A stretch of DNA of 64,000 nt from Levilactobacillus yonginensis (GTDB taxonomy: Bacteria > Bacillota > Bacilli > Lactobacillales > Lactobacillaceae). The notes beneath the pieces were generated by a model. It did no database searches. It was not told the DNA's origin and saw only the letters and a program-made list of their open reading frames with translations. The position numbers and the translations under genes are program-made. Shown in pieces: positions 1 through 8,616 of the stretch. The stretch is taken from positions 186,001-250,000 of the forward strand of contig NZ_RHNO01000001.1 in NCBI RefSeq assembly GCF_003946265.1, read 5' to 3'. Position 1 is the first letter of the stretch; every line of letters starts with the position of its first letter.

Positions 1-444
1 ACTGGGCATCAGGAAATCATAACTACGTTCAGCCATAAAGCAAATGCCTTCTTTCAGAAGTTTTGAAAATCATTAATATCAATTTCACAAGGTAATTATA
101 ACCGAAATACTTACAGTTGACAACCGGTTTGCCAAAAAGATTGTTAATTTATTTACAAAACATCGGCAGCCTTGCTATTAAAGGCTTTCAGTTAACAGCT
201 AAAATTAAGTCGTTCGATTTCAAGTTAACCACCCTGATTATGAAAATTATGATGGATTTCACGAACAGGCGCAGTTTAGCGATTAAATCCGCACCTTTTG
301 GGCCGGCATTCAATGAAAAGAAAAATATTAATCATATGATTTATATTTTGCGTTAGCCATTGTAGTTATTGACTAGATAGCTTAAAATTAACTTATCGAG
401 ACATCATTTATACATAGAAAAGTTTTATGCGGAGGTAAGATAAC
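1..444. other. AT-rich intergenic region, no gene recognised
   Basis: This stretch is low in G+C compared with the rest of the window and has no reading frame with a convincing ribosome site or recognisable protein. A 79-codon frame at 117-356 lacks a Shine-Dalgarno site and its translation is low-complexity. The last 20 bases hold the ggaggt ribosome site (431-436) of the following lipoprotein gene. A promoter for that gene probably lies around 350-410, but no clear -35/-10 pair was identified. Confidence 0.5.
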
Positions 445-1212
445 ATGAAAGTGAGAAAACACTGGCTCGTTGCAATTGTGGCACTGTTAGCCATTGGTGG
501 TTTGGCCGGGTGTTCATCCGGTGTGAACGACCAAGCCAAAAATGCTGATCAAGCAAGTTCAAGCAACTCATCCAATGCCAAGACGGCGAAGGACGAGTCC
601 ATCTTGAAGGAAGCACAAGAATTAAACGCGGATGGTAAATACAAGAAGTCCAACCAGAAGTTGAGCACCATCGATTTGGCCGACTTGAACAAGAAGGGTT
701 TTGGCACGCTGAAGACGGAATTCTTCAACCTACAAAAGAGTAACGATAAGTTCTTGTTGAAGAAGAGTCAGTCCGGTAGTAAGACCACTACCACGAACGG
801 CGGTGGGTCGACGACGTCCAATACCACGCCAACGACTAACAATAGTTTTGATAGCTACGGGAAGTTCACGGGGGACTACTACTTCTACAACGATGATGAT
901 GGCGACCGGCAACAATCTAGTTTGACCATTAATTCTGATGGTACTGTGGTTCAGAACAACAACGATGGTTCCGCCTTCCACGGTTCAGCTACCGTCAAGA
1001 GTTCTGGTGAGACTGGCGTATTGTCCTACGATGTCACGTCAGATACGAACGATACCAAGAGTATTAATGCTAACGTTGAAGTTGATGTCGTTTGGAGTAA
1101 CGGCGAACACGAAACTTACTATGGCTACATGTCATACGACGGCGATTCCGTGCTGACCGATGGCAAGAGCTACGATGGCGACCTGGTCAACGAAGTTTGG
1201 GTTCACTATTAA
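445..1212 (+). CDS. Putative lipoprotein of unknown function
   Basis: A 255-residue exported lipoprotein. The N-terminus has a basic start (MKVRKH), a hydrophobic stretch and a lipobox LAGC, so the mature protein should be lipid-anchored at the Cys near residue 23. A Ser/Asn/Ala-rich linker follows, then a helical segment (about 45-100), a second Ser/Thr/Gly-rich linker (about 105-135), and a C-terminal beta-rich domain with many Asp/Tyr/Gly residues (about 138-255) that resembles a small extracellular beta-sandwich. I do not recognise the family. The start is supported by ggaggt 8 nt upstream. It has its own terminator and is probably monocistronic. Confidence 0.75.
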   Translation: MKVRKHWLVAIVALLAIGGLAGCSSGVNDQAKNADQASSSNSSNAKTAKDESILKEAQELNADGKYKKSNQKLSTIDLADLNKKGFGTLKTEFFNLQKSNDKFLLKKSQSGSKTTTTNGGGSTTSNTTPTTNNSFDSYGKFTGDYYFYNDDDGDRQQSSLTINSDGTVVQNNNDGSAFHGSATVKSSGETGVLSYDVTSDTNDTKSINANVEVDVVWSNGEHETYYGYMSYDGDSVLTDGKSYDGDLVNEVWVHY

Positions 1213-1230
1213 AGATTAATAATTAAACGA

Positions 1231-1277
1231 GGCACGGGGGATTCTCTGATAACTGGGGACTTGCCCGTGTTTTTTTA
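1231..1277 (+). terminator. Rho-independent terminator of the lipoprotein gene
   Basis: GCACGGG pairs with CCCGTGT across a loop of about 25 nt and is followed by seven T residues. It lies 20 nt after the stop codon. Confidence 0.8.
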
Positions 1278-1299
1278 ATCAAATCGAAGGGAGTCCCTT

Positions 1300-2277
1300 A
1301 TGAAAAAATGGGTATTAATGGGTCTGAGCATGTTGGCCGTCGTGGCCCTGGTAAGTGGTTGTCAGAAAAAGACGACCAACAGCGGCAAGGAGTCGGCGGA
1401 CCGGGCGACCCGACCAAGCACGAAGTCTAAGTCATCCAGTAAACGGGCGGCTAGTTCCGCCAGCAAACATCAGGCGACACCAGTTAAAGCAAAACAGTCA
1501 TCGCCGTTCAAACCAATCGTGGCGCAGACCATGGGCCACTTAAAGGGGCAGAATGCTGTCTACGTTCAACAGATTGGGCACGATGCCTACCAGTGGCACG
1601 TTAAGTCACAGAAGGCAGCGAGCGACATTAAACTGTTTATCTTGGCTACCGTGTATCAACAGGTTCAGGCGGGTAAGTTTAATTTAACTGCCACTTACAC
1701 GTTAAAGGATAGCGACAAGGTCGGAGGAACTGGGAGCTTACAGGGGATGGCCGCCGGAACCACGTTGACGAACCAAGAGCTCTTGAAGTATATGATGACG
1801 GTGAGCGACAATACGGCCACCAACGTGGTGATTCGTGAGGTTGGCGGCTTTGACGCCGTTAATCGCGAGATTAAGCGCCTAGGGGCCACGCAGACAGTCC
1901 TCCAACGGAAGATGATGGATCAAAAGTCGTTGGCGGCAGGTAAGGATAACATGACCTCTGCCCTTGACTTGGGTCAATTATTAGTTAAGTTGTGGCAACA
2001 CCAGTTGATTTCAAAGTCGGCCGATACGGCGATGTTGAAATTGATGGCGGCCAACACCAACCACAACAAACTGCCCAAGTTGATTCCGAGTGATCGACAA
2101 GTCTATAACAAGACTGGTGAGTTTGATACTTACGGGGTCGAAAACGATGCCGCAATCTTTGCGAAGGGCAAACAGGCCGTTGTCGTTGTGGCTCTGTCAC
2201 AGGGTGGCACGTTGGCCGAACAGGTTGCGGCCATGAACCAGTTGGGCAAACAGGTCGATGCGGCTGTCTTTAAGTAA
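1300..2277 (+). CDS. Class A beta-lactamase-fold serine hydrolase lipoprotein
   Basis: A 325-residue lipoprotein (lipobox VSGC, Cys21) with a Lys/Ser-rich linker to about residue 70 and a PenP-like serine hydrolase domain. The three active-site motifs of the serine beta-lactamase/penicillin-binding fold are visible: SDIK (108-111, nucleophile Ser108), SDN (169-171) and KTG (271-273). Proteins of this type in lactobacilli are generally annotated as class A beta-lactamase-like or D-Ala-D-Ala carboxypeptidase-like enzymes acting outside the membrane. Drug resistance should not be assumed. Start chosen from the AAGGGAG site before ATG 1300. A monocistronic arrangement is likely, since it follows a terminator. 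Confidence 0.85.
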   Translation: MKKWVLMGLSMLAVVALVSGCQKKTTNSGKESADRATRPSTKSKSSSKRAASSASKHQATPVKAKQSSPFKPIVAQTMGHLKGQNAVYVQQIGHDAYQWHVKSQKAASDIKLFILATVYQQVQAGKFNLTATYTLKDSDKVGGTGSLQGMAAGTTLTNQELLKYMMTVSDNTATNVVIREVGGFDAVNREIKRLGATQTVLQRKMMDQKSLAAGKDNMTSALDLGQLLVKLWQHQLISKSADTAMLKLMAANTNHNKLPKLIPSDRQVYNKTGEFDTYGVENDAAIFAKGKQAVVVVALSQGGTLAEQVAAMNQLGKQVDAAVFK

Positions 2278-2375
2278 GGGACTTAGGTAATTTGAGGATG
2301 GTGGCACGATTAGTTAAAGAACTCGTTATAATAAGAGTTGCGGACTGAATTTTAATGGGGTAAGAAGGGGTACAG

Positions 2376-3353
2376 ATGAAAGACATTGATGCCCACCGTC
2401 AGGCTGAACAGGCGGTGTGGGCTGAACGCCAGCAACAAGAATTACAGAAGCTTCATGGGGCCCAACGCCACTTGTATTTAAACGTCGTGGCTTACGTATT
2501 GATCTCGGTGATTGAGTTTTACTTGGCCATTGTTGGTCATTCACAGACTTTGCGCGCGGATGCCCTAAATAATTTGTCTGGGCTTATTTCGACCGTCCTC
2601 CTGTTGGTCGGTATCTACATTGCCCGGGATATTCACGACGATGATTTGATGGGCCAGCCGCTACCTGAGGAAGATGGTAACGGTAGCCAACGTTTACAAC
2701 TGACTCGTTTTCACTACGAAACGGTCTTCACGATGATTACTGGAATCGTCATGATTGCGATTGCAGCCAGTGTTATCTATGGTGGGGTTCGGGGGTTGAT
2801 GATTCCTGCAACTCAGGAAGTACCGAAGGCCATTACACTAGTGGGTGCCGGGATTGCGACCGTAATTATGGTCGGGGTCTGGTGGCTGAACAAGCGGGCT
2901 GGTCGGAAATTACAAAACGCTGCATTGACTGCGGCTGCCCAGGATAGTTTAAGTGATGCGGTCACCAGTTTAGGAACGATGTTAGCCATTGGCGGCGCCT
3001 TATGGTTTAAGGTTAGCTGGCTTGATGGCGTGGCCAGCATTTTGGTTGGTATCTACATTCTGATGGCTGGCGTACGGATCTTTCGGGAAAGCAGTTTGAA
3101 TTTAGCAGACTACTTTGATCCAGAAGTGGAAGATAAGTTTCGTCAAGCCGTGAATGAATTTGAAGCGGTTCAGGAGGTTGCGGAACTCAAGGCCCATTAC
3201 AACGGGAACGTGGTTACGTTGGATTTGGTGATTGTCGTAGACCCTCACATGGAGGTCCGGGACAGTTATCAGTTGGGTGAAGAAATTGAGGCACGGATGC
3301 GCCGCCAATTTGGGATTGTCGATACTGATGTGATGGCGATTCCTAGCAATTAA
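2376..3353 (+). CDS. Cation diffusion facilitator (CDF) family metal exporter
   Basis: A 325-residue polytopic protein with a charged Gln/Glu-rich N-terminus (1-30), about six membrane segments (residues 30-220) and a cytoplasmic C-terminal domain (about 235-325) typical of CDF proteins. Metal-site signatures are visible: ADALNNLSG in the second membrane helix and AQDSLSDAVTS in the fifth. The family exports Zn2+, Mn2+, Fe2+ or Co2+ by proton antiport, and the substrate cannot be chosen from sequence alone. Ribosome site aaggggtacag precedes ATG 2376. A strong terminator follows, and no metal-sensor gene is adjacent. Confidence 0.9.
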   Translation: MKDIDAHRQAEQAVWAERQQQELQKLHGAQRHLYLNVVAYVLISVIEFYLAIVGHSQTLRADALNNLSGLISTVLLLVGIYIARDIHDDDLMGQPLPEEDGNGSQRLQLTRFHYETVFTMITGIVMIAIAASVIYGGVRGLMIPATQEVPKAITLVGAGIATVIMVGVWWLNKRAGRKLQNAALTAAAQDSLSDAVTSLGTMLAIGGALWFKVSWLDGVASILVGIYILMAGVRIFRESSLNLADYFDPEVEDKFRQAVNEFEAVQEVAELKAHYNGNVVTLDLVIVVDPHMEVRDSYQLGEEIEARMRRQFGIVDTDVMAIPSN

Positions 3354-3366
3354 GCAGATATTGAAC

Positions 3367-3408
3367 GAAAAAAGGGAATTCAGATGATTGTCTGGATTTC
3401 CTTTTTTA
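3367..3408 (+). terminator. Terminator of the CDF gene
   Basis: AAAGGGAATTCAGA pairs with TCTGGATTTCCTTT around a six-base loop, followed by a T-run. It may work in both directions. Confidence 0.8.
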
Positions 3409-3566
3409 ATTATTAATCTATTATTAATAATTTGAACCTGATATCACAACTAGTAACTAAATCCAGTCAGTCAGAAGTCTATCGAATTGATGGTTACTAA
3501 AAAGTGCCTACTACCCAAACTGGCGGGTATCGATTAAAATGGATAAAAAGACAAGGAGGTCTTCTC

Positions 3567-3941
3567 GTGAAGAAGTCGTATAACAATGGGGTTGAAGCAA
3601 CGTTAGGCGTGATCAGTGGTAAGTGGAAACCCCAATTGCTCTGCCACCTAGGCAATCAGCCCCAACGGACTTGTGATCTTCGCCTGAAGCTACCGGCCAT
3701 TTCACAGAAGGTCTTGACCCAACAGTTGCGGGAGCTGGAGCAGGATGGTATTATTACTCGTCAGGTTTCTGGTGACCGGGCGCCGTTTAAAGTGACGTAT
3801 GCCTTGACCGAGCTGGGACATTCACTGGGAGAAATTCTGGTACAGATGTCATTATGGGGCGAGCAGCGGGCAAATCAGGTTCCCGACATGGAAGTCACTC
3901 ACGACCATGAAGGCTTCACCCAACTTTTACAAAATTCTTGA
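3567..3941 (+). CDS. HxlR-family winged-helix transcriptional regulator
   Basis: A product of about 124 residues beginning at GTG 3567, which has an excellent aaggagg site 7 nt upstream. A longer frame from 3504 has none. The protein shows the HxlR pattern: a short N-terminal strand, the ISGKWKP..LCHLG helix, a recognition helix around PAISQKVLTQQLRELEQDGII, and a beta-wing (SGDRAPFKVTYALTELG). HxlR proteins often respond to electrophiles or redox stress and control neighbouring reductases, which fits the Old Yellow Enzyme gene two ORFs downstream. HxlR members usually have an N-terminal Cys sensor. The only Cys residues here are inside the helical core. Confidence 0.88.
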   Translation: MKKSYNNGVEATLGVISGKWKPQLLCHLGNQPQRTCDLRLKLPAISQKVLTQQLRELEQDGIITRQVSGDRAPFKVTYALTELGHSLGEILVQMSLWGEQRANQVPDMEVTHDHEGFTQLLQNS

Positions 3942-3943
3942 GG

Positions 3944-3972
3944 AGGCACTTTTAAGTGCCTTCTTTTTTTTT
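3944..3972 (+). terminator. Terminator after the HxlR gene
   Basis: AGGCACTT/AAGTGCCT hairpin with a two-base loop, followed by nine T residues. It separates hxlR from the small winged-helix/OYE unit. Confidence 0.85.
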
Positions 3973-4015
3973 GGTTGGGTAACGGTTATGCTGAATTCTG
4001 TTGAGGAGGTGGCTA

Positions 4016-4321
4016 ATGAAATCGACCATAAAAGGGCTTAACACGATGCAGGCTACGGTGACGCAGGCCACCCAATGGCACCTGTTGCTGGTACTTGCAG
4101 CGGGACCGCGGACGTCATTGGCGTTGTGGCAAACAGTTCCGTGGCAACAGAAATGGCAGTGTTTGAGCGCGTTGGGCCGACTTCAACGCCACCAACTCGT
4201 GATGTTTCACATGAAACAACGCCGTTGGACGTTGACCGCTGCCGGTGAGACGTTGCGGCCCGTCCTGAGTGCTATTCAAAAATGTTCAGAAGTGAAGGGA
4301 GAAAATTCAAATGACGTATAA
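4016..4321 (+). CDS. Small winged-helix-like protein, partial HxlR similarity
   Basis: A protein of about 101 residues (from ATG 4016 with gaggagg upstream) encoded just before, and overlapping by 11 nt, the flavin oxidoreductase gene. The translation has a helix-turn-helix-like pattern (LLLVLAAGPRTSLALWQTV, then QKWQCLSALGRLQRHQLV) and a wing-like end (RRWTLTAAGETLRPVL) resembling the second half of HxlR domains. It looks like a divergent or degenerated duplicate of the adjacent HxlR regulator. The tight overlap implies translational coupling with the reductase. Function is inferred only from fold-like pattern and context. Confidence 0.6.
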   Translation: MKSTIKGLNTMQATVTQATQWHLLLVLAAGPRTSLALWQTVPWQQKWQCLSALGRLQRHQLVMFHMKQRRWTLTAAGETLRPVLSAIQKCSEVKGENSNDV

Positions 4322-5498
4322 CTTTATGCAACCGTACACGTTCGCCAATGGTTTAACCTTAAAGAACCGCGTGGTCATGTCACCCACGACCACGATGTCT
4401 AGTTTTTACAACGGTCGGGTAACTAACGATGAAATTGCTTTTTATGGTGCCCGTTCCGGTGGTCTGGGTCTGATTATCGGTGAAGTGGCCAACGTAATTG
4501 CCAGTGGTAAAGGTTTTGAAGGAGAGCTATCAATTGCTGATGATGGTGATATTGCTGGATTGAGCGAGTTAGCCCACGCTATGAAACGTAATGGTACCAA
4601 AGCAATCCTTCAGATATTCCATGCTGGTCGGAAGTCAAACGACAGTATTCTACGGGGCGAGCAGCCCGTTAGTGCCAGTGCTATTGCAGCGGCCTACCCT
4701 GCCGATTCTCAGGAACCCCGGGCACTGACCGCCGATGAAATTGATGAAATCATTGTTGCTTTTGGCGCGGCAACTCGTCGGGCCATTGCCGCTGGGTTTG
4801 ATGGTGTGGAGCTTCACGGGGCGAACACTTACTTGCTACAACAGTTCTTTTCTCCCAATTCTAACCAGCGAACGGACAAGTGGGGCGGTGACCGTGAGGC
4901 ACGAATGGGCTTTGCTAAGGCGGTTATTGCTAGTGCCCATGCTGCCATTACAGAAAATGCTGACCGACCATTTTTGCTGGGGTACCGTTTCTCTCCAGAA
5001 GAAATTGAAACACCAGGGATTCGTTTGGCTGACAGCTTGGCCTTTGTAGACATGTTAGCGGAAACGGCTGTCGACTACGTTCACGTGTCGATGGGGTCGG
5101 CCCACCGGACGTCCTTGAACGATAAGACGGATCACGACCCAATTCTGACCAAGGTCGTTCAGCAATTGGCTGGTCGTAAACCACTGATTGGTGTGGGTTC
5201 GGTTGAAACGCCGGCCGATGCGGATGCCGTTTTAGCTATGGGTACTGATTTAGTTGCCATGGGTCGTGAAATGATTCGTGAACCGGAGTGGGTAGAGAAG
5301 GTTGCGGCCGGCGACGAAGCCAGCATTCGTTACCAGTTAGCACCGAGTGAAATGACGGCGCTTAAGATTCCACGTGCCATGCAGGATTACCTAAAGGGCG
5401 CCTTTTATTCGGTCATGCACTTTACGGATGATCCCGCTACGGTTGAGGATTACCAGAATCAAGCAGCCCCTATGGAAGGGTTCGAAAAGAAGCTGTAA
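4311..5498 (+). CDS. NADH:flavin oxidoreductase, Old Yellow Enzyme family
   Basis: A 395-residue FMN-dependent ene-reductase-type TIM barrel. Family signatures are clear: KNRVVMSPTTT near the N-terminus, HAGRKS (FMN/substrate contacts), and the diagnostic HGANTYLLQQFFSPNSNQRTDKWGG region. The C-terminal part (IGVGSVETPADADAVL...DLVAMGREMI) carries the phosphate-binding loop. These enzymes reduce activated C=C bonds or nitro compounds with NAD(P)H in the cytoplasm. Expression is probably under the upstream HxlR-type regulators. ATG 4311 is preceded by gggagaa and overlaps the small upstream gene. Confidence 0.93.
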   Translation: MTYNFMQPYTFANGLTLKNRVVMSPTTTMSSFYNGRVTNDEIAFYGARSGGLGLIIGEVANVIASGKGFEGELSIADDGDIAGLSELAHAMKRNGTKAILQIFHAGRKSNDSILRGEQPVSASAIAAAYPADSQEPRALTADEIDEIIVAFGAATRRAIAAGFDGVELHGANTYLLQQFFSPNSNQRTDKWGGDREARMGFAKAVIASAHAAITENADRPFLLGYRFSPEEIETPGIRLADSLAFVDMLAETAVDYVHVSMGSAHRTSLNDKTDHDPILTKVVQQLAGRKPLIGVGSVETPADADAVLAMGTDLVAMGREMIREPEWVEKVAAGDEASIRYQLAPSEMTALKIPRAMQDYLKGAFYSVMHFTDDPATVEDYQNQAAPMEGFEKKL

Positions 5499-5535
5499 GT
5501 TCCGACAAATTATTGCTAAAAATCAGGTAACATGG

Positions 5536-5567
5536 GCGTCTAGGATGAGAATTCCTAGACGCTTTTT
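5536..5567 (+). terminator. Terminator of the OYE operon
   Basis: GCGTCTAGGA pairs with TCCTAGACGC around a seven-base loop, followed by five T residues. The convergent DUF4097 gene ends eight bases beyond. Confidence 0.88.
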
Positions 5568-5574
5568 CTGTTGG

Positions 5575-6267
5575 TCAGTCCGTTATCCGAACCTGACCAG
5601 AGCCACTCGAAATCGTCAGTGGGTGGGCACCGGGCAGACTGGCCTGTTGGTTATTGCCAGCCCGTTTACGTCCGTTTAAGTTAAATTGACCAGTCTTAAC
5701 ACTGACCTTAAGACCGGCCGTCTTGAAATGGGTCAACGTGGTGGTTCCGTTTTGTTTGTGGAGATGACCACCCGCAGTGACGGTGAGGTGGTCAGCGTTG
5801 GTCGTACCATTCACGTGGTCGATGGCTAGTCGCTGAGTGGTCAGATTATTGATCTGCAGGGTGCCGTTGAGTTGGTGGATGGTCATGCTGGTAAACACCG
5901 CAGGTTCAGCGACGGTGAGGGTGATGACGGCTGTCTTGCCCAATTCAATGTGGTGGTCACTGGCAGATTTTTGAAGCAGTGTCAGGTGGTTATCTTTGGT
6001 GGTCACGGCAAATTGTTGTGGCGCAACGTTGGCCAAGGTTAGTCGATTGACCCGTCCATGTTTGATGATGACCCTCGCTGTGCGGACCGCAATATTTATG
6101 CTCTGTGGCCGATTTGTTAGTTGGTGTTGTTGGGTCTTGAGTGGTGTGATGGTCAGGGAAGTGACGTCAATTCTTTGGTGATGAGTCGTGGCCCAGATGA
6201 CGGTGCCAGTTAAGGCAATGACGAGAATGGCGAGCATAACGAAGATTCTGAGGAATCCTTTTTTCAT
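5575..6267 (-). CDS. DUF4097-like membrane-anchored beta-helix protein
   Basis: About 230 residues from ATG 6267, which has an aaggag site. A 14-codon upstream extension is unlikely. An N-terminal membrane segment (GFLRIFVMLAILVIALTGTVIWA) is followed by an extracytoplasmic domain made of short repeated strands (INIAVRTARVIIKHG, LTLLQKSASDHHIELG, MTIHQLNGTLQINNLTTQRLAIDHVNGTTNADHL), the pattern of DUF4097/putative adhesin proteins. Such genes in lactobacilli are often next to TetR or PspC-type regulators and are linked with envelope stress. The TetR gene lies directly upstream on the same strand, and the two promoter regions share GAATGAAT half-sites. Confidence 0.72.
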   Translation of the reverse strand: MKKGFLRIFVMLAILVIALTGTVIWATTHHQRIDVTSLTITPLKTQQHQLTNRPQSINIAVRTARVIIKHGRVNRLTLANVAPQQFAVTTKDNHLTLLQKSASDHHIELGKTAVITLTVAEPAVFTSMTIHQLNGTLQINNLTTQRLAIDHVNGTTNADHLTVTAGGHLHKQNGTTTLTHFKTAGLKVSVKTGQFNLNGRKRAGNNQQASLPGAHPLTISSGSGQVRITD

Positions 6268-6286
6268 GAACGGTTTCTCCTTTTTT

Positions 6287-6311
6287 GAATGAATATAAAA
6301 GAAATTCATTC
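6287..6311. promoter_or_regulatory. Inverted repeat, candidate TetR operator of the DUF4097 gene
   Basis: GAATGAAT and ATTCATTC form a perfect 8-bp inverted repeat with a 9-bp spacer, placed just upstream of the ribosome site of the DUF4097 gene. The same half-sites recur before the adjacent tetR gene (6935-6976). Confidence 0.55.
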
Positions 6312-6343
6312 ATTTTTTGATTTAAAAAAATAACCTTTGGGGG

Positions 6344-6913
6344 TTATTTTAAAATAACTGAAAGGATACCATCGATTAAATCATTTAGTAGTTGATAGTA
6401 GTCATCTGTTTGAATTTCACTCTGATGAAAGTCAACGACGGTCAAAGCGTTAAACAGACTGATGATTCGGTCTTTGGTGAGACCATTCTTAATTAATCCA
6501 CGTTCTAGCCATCGATCAATCAACCGCATCAAGGTGGCATAAACCAGGCTTTCTTCAACGGCATTCTGATTGGTCTGCGCAATCAGGGCGTTGAGTTTAG
6601 CGTTGTTAAACCACTCTTGGAGAATTTGATTGCCATCGGATAATTGGAAAATCTGTTGTACGACGGTGTGGACCAAGTCGGCTGGTTGGGCGTCCAGATC
6701 GAGCCGATTCATAATTTCAGCTTTGATTTGTTCATTCTCATGGTTATAAACCTGAACAAAAATATCGGCCTTGGAGTCGTAAAAGTTATAAAAGGTACCA
6801 ACCGCGACGTTAGCAAGCTGGGCAATATCGGCGATACTGGTATGTTTAAAACCTTGTGAGCTAAACAGGTCATGAGCTGCAGTGAATAAGCGTTGCTGTT
6901 TTGGTTCCACCAC
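6344..6913 (-). CDS. TetR/AcrR family transcriptional regulator
   Basis: A 189-residue repressor starting at GTG 6913 with aaggagg upstream. The N-terminal DNA-binding domain is typical: LFTAAHDLFSSQGFKHTSIADIAQLANVAVGTFYNFYDSKADIF (about residues 8-52). The C-terminal all-helical ligand domain is unassigned. It is transcribed in the same direction as the DUF4097 gene, 76 bp downstream. Shared GAATGAAT/ATTCATTC motifs suggest it represses itself and that gene. Confidence 0.92.
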   Translation of the reverse strand: MVEPKQQRLFTAAHDLFSSQGFKHTSIADIAQLANVAVGTFYNFYDSKADIFVQVYNHENEQIKAEIMNRLDLDAQPADLVHTVVQQIFQLSDGNQILQEWFNNAKLNALIAQTNQNAVEESLVYATLMRLIDRWLERGLIKNGLTKDRIISLFNALTVVDFHQSEIQTDDYYQLLNDLIDGILSVILK

Positions 6914-6934
6914 TAGAGACCTCCTTTTCTTTCC

Positions 6935-6976
6935 GAATGAATATTATCTCAATCCATTCATTTTGTCAATTCATTC
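6935..6976. promoter_or_regulatory. Candidate autoregulatory operators of tetR
   Basis: GAATGAAT at 6935-6942, CATTCATT near 6955-6962 and ATTCATTC at 6969-6976 repeat the half-sites of the DUF4097 promoter. They cover the likely promoter of tetR. Confidence 0.5.
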
Positions 6977-7014
6977 GTTGATTGTTGCGGGTCAGAGTGG
7001 CGTGTTTGGCAGAC

Positions 7015-7048
7015 AAAAAGGGCTTGAGACCTCTGTCCCAACCCCTTC
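7015..7048 (-). terminator. Terminator of the MFS gene (minus strand)
   Basis: On the minus strand TTGGGAC pairs with GTCTCAA inside a GGG/CCC stem, followed by TTTTTG. It is about 30 nt beyond the MFS stop codon. Confidence 0.7.
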
Positions 7049-7075
7049 TTAAAATCCGAATGAGTTGCCACTTAA

Positions 7076-8335
7076 TTAGCGGGTCGAGTCGGTTAGTTGA
7101 GTGGCCTGCAGCTGGGCGTCATAGCGCCGAACCGTTGGCATTAGTAGCATCGTGAGGCCACAGATCAGGGAACCCATACCCCCAATGATGAACAATTTTT
7201 CAACACCGATAACGTCGGCCAAGGGCCCCGCAAAGATGAGGCCCAGGGGTCCAGCAATACTGGTGATCGAATTCATCACGCCTAGGACACGGCCCAGATG
7301 TTCGGGCAGAAAGCTTTGCTGAATCATGGCCATCATGAGGGTGCTAAAGAACGGTGTGGCCATACCAGCTAGGGCGTTAAGAATCACGAACAAAATAAAA
7401 CCGCGTTGGGTACCTGGCAGAAACCCACTGGCCCCAAACGTCAGGCCCATGGCCAACATTGACCAGAGAATGGGTTTCATGCGATTGCGCCAATTACCGA
7501 ATATACCGATGATCGTCCCACCGGCTAACATGCCGACGGAGTAAACGACCTCGATCAAACCAGCTTGGCCCACTGTACCGTGGAAGTAGCCCATGGTCAT
7601 TAGTGGATACAGACTGGCGGCAGGCATAAACATCAAGGTGAAGGCGGCGCCAATCAGCGTGAACGCCCACAACCCAGGCGTATTTCTGAGCTTATCCAGA
7701 CCAAATTTTGCGTCGGTCAGGAGGTGAACGGGTTCATCAATTACCGGATGTTCGGGAATGCTGACAAACAGTAACAGGGTAATTCCAATGACCGCACCCA
7801 CAACGTCGAGCAGAATCAAAAAGTTAATGGGGACGATGGCAAAGAGAAAGGCGCCCAACGCTGGTGCGATAATCATGTTGGCGGATTGAACCATTCCTAG
7901 CTGACCGTTGATCTTCGTCAATTCCTCAGGTGGCACCATAGTAGGTAGGATCGACTGAATCGTTGGCATTTGAAAGGTCTGAGCAATGGCCCGCACGAGT
8001 AAGGAAATGAAAATTAGCCAGAGCGGGAAGGTATCCTGAAGCGTGCCGACTACTGATAAAATAATGGCAAAGATTGCGGCAATAATATCCGGGACGATCA
8101 ACAGGCCCTTCTTATTGAGGCGGTCGACGAAGGGGCCGACGAACGGACTGAGTAAGGCCATTGGCAACATACCAAGCAGTGTGGCCAGGCTGAGGACAGT
8201 CGCTGAACCTGTTTGCTTGGTGAGATACCAGATAATGGCGTACTGGACGACCATGCTAGTAATACCGGACAAGAACTGACTGGTTAAAAACAAATAAATA
8301 TTGCGCCGCCAATGCGGCAACAGTGGAGTCTCCAA
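7076..8335 (-). CDS. Major facilitator superfamily drug-efflux-type transporter
   Basis: About 419 residues starting at TTG 8335, chosen because AAAGGAGG lies 7 nt upstream; the longer frame to 8374 would run through that site. Twelve membrane segments are expected. The N-terminal half (PHWRRNIYLFLTSQFLSGI..., GPFVDRLNKKGLL) matches the macrolide-efflux/Mef-like MFS subgroup common in lactobacilli. The substrate is unknown. It is separated from the divergent MerR-region genes by a gap, and the adjacent MerR gene is on the same strand but has its own terminator. Confidence 0.88.
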   Translation of the reverse strand: METPLLPHWRRNIYLFLTSQFLSGITSMVVQYAIIWYLTKQTGSATVLSLATLLGMLPMALLSPFVGPFVDRLNKKGLLIVPDIIAAIFAIILSVVGTLQDTFPLWLIFISLLVRAIAQTFQMPTIQSILPTMVPPEELTKINGQLGMVQSANMIIAPALGAFLFAIVPINFLILLDVVGAVIGITLLLFVSIPEHPVIDEPVHLLTDAKFGLDKLRNTPGLWAFTLIGAAFTLMFMPAASLYPLMTMGYFHGTVGQAGLIEVVYSVGMLAGGTIIGIFGNWRNRMKPILWSMLAMGLTFGASGFLPGTQRGFILFVILNALAGMATPFFSTLMMAMIQQSFLPEHLGRVLGVMNSITSIAGPLGLIFAGPLADVIGVEKLFIIGGMGSLICGLTMLLMPTVRRYDAQLQATQLTDSTR

Positions 8336-8530
8336 GGTCAGGCCTCCTTTATAAAAAATATGCTTAATACCCACACAGGCTTATTATATTAACAAATTGG
8401 TAAAGGGGGTGCAAGAAGAACGAATCGTGAAAAATTTTCTCATTGTAATGGTTAGTTGCAGGCTGCTGAGGTGGTTGAATAGACCAGTTATAGGTTGGGA
8501 GTCGGCGGTATTACTAGCCAGGTGGGCACC

Positions 8531-8567
8531 AAAAAAGCCACCAGTAACGGCGAGGTTATTGGTGACT
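8531..8567 (-). terminator. Terminator of merR (minus strand)
   Basis: Minus-strand AGTCACCAATAA pairs imperfectly with TTACTGGTGGCT and is followed by TTTTTT, about 50 nt after the MerR stop codon. Confidence 0.75.
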
Positions 8568-8616
8568 TTCGTTGGGGTTGATTCTGGTTGGTTGATGTTA
8601 GTGGGAATCGGTGAAA

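Noticed and set aside
117-356. 79-codon open frame at the window start
   Set aside because: No ribosome site, low-complexity translation and AT-rich composition; likely non-coding.
1300-2277. Annotation as a beta-lactam resistance gene
   Set aside because: Only the general serine-hydrolase motifs are visible; many lactobacilli carry such proteins without resistance.
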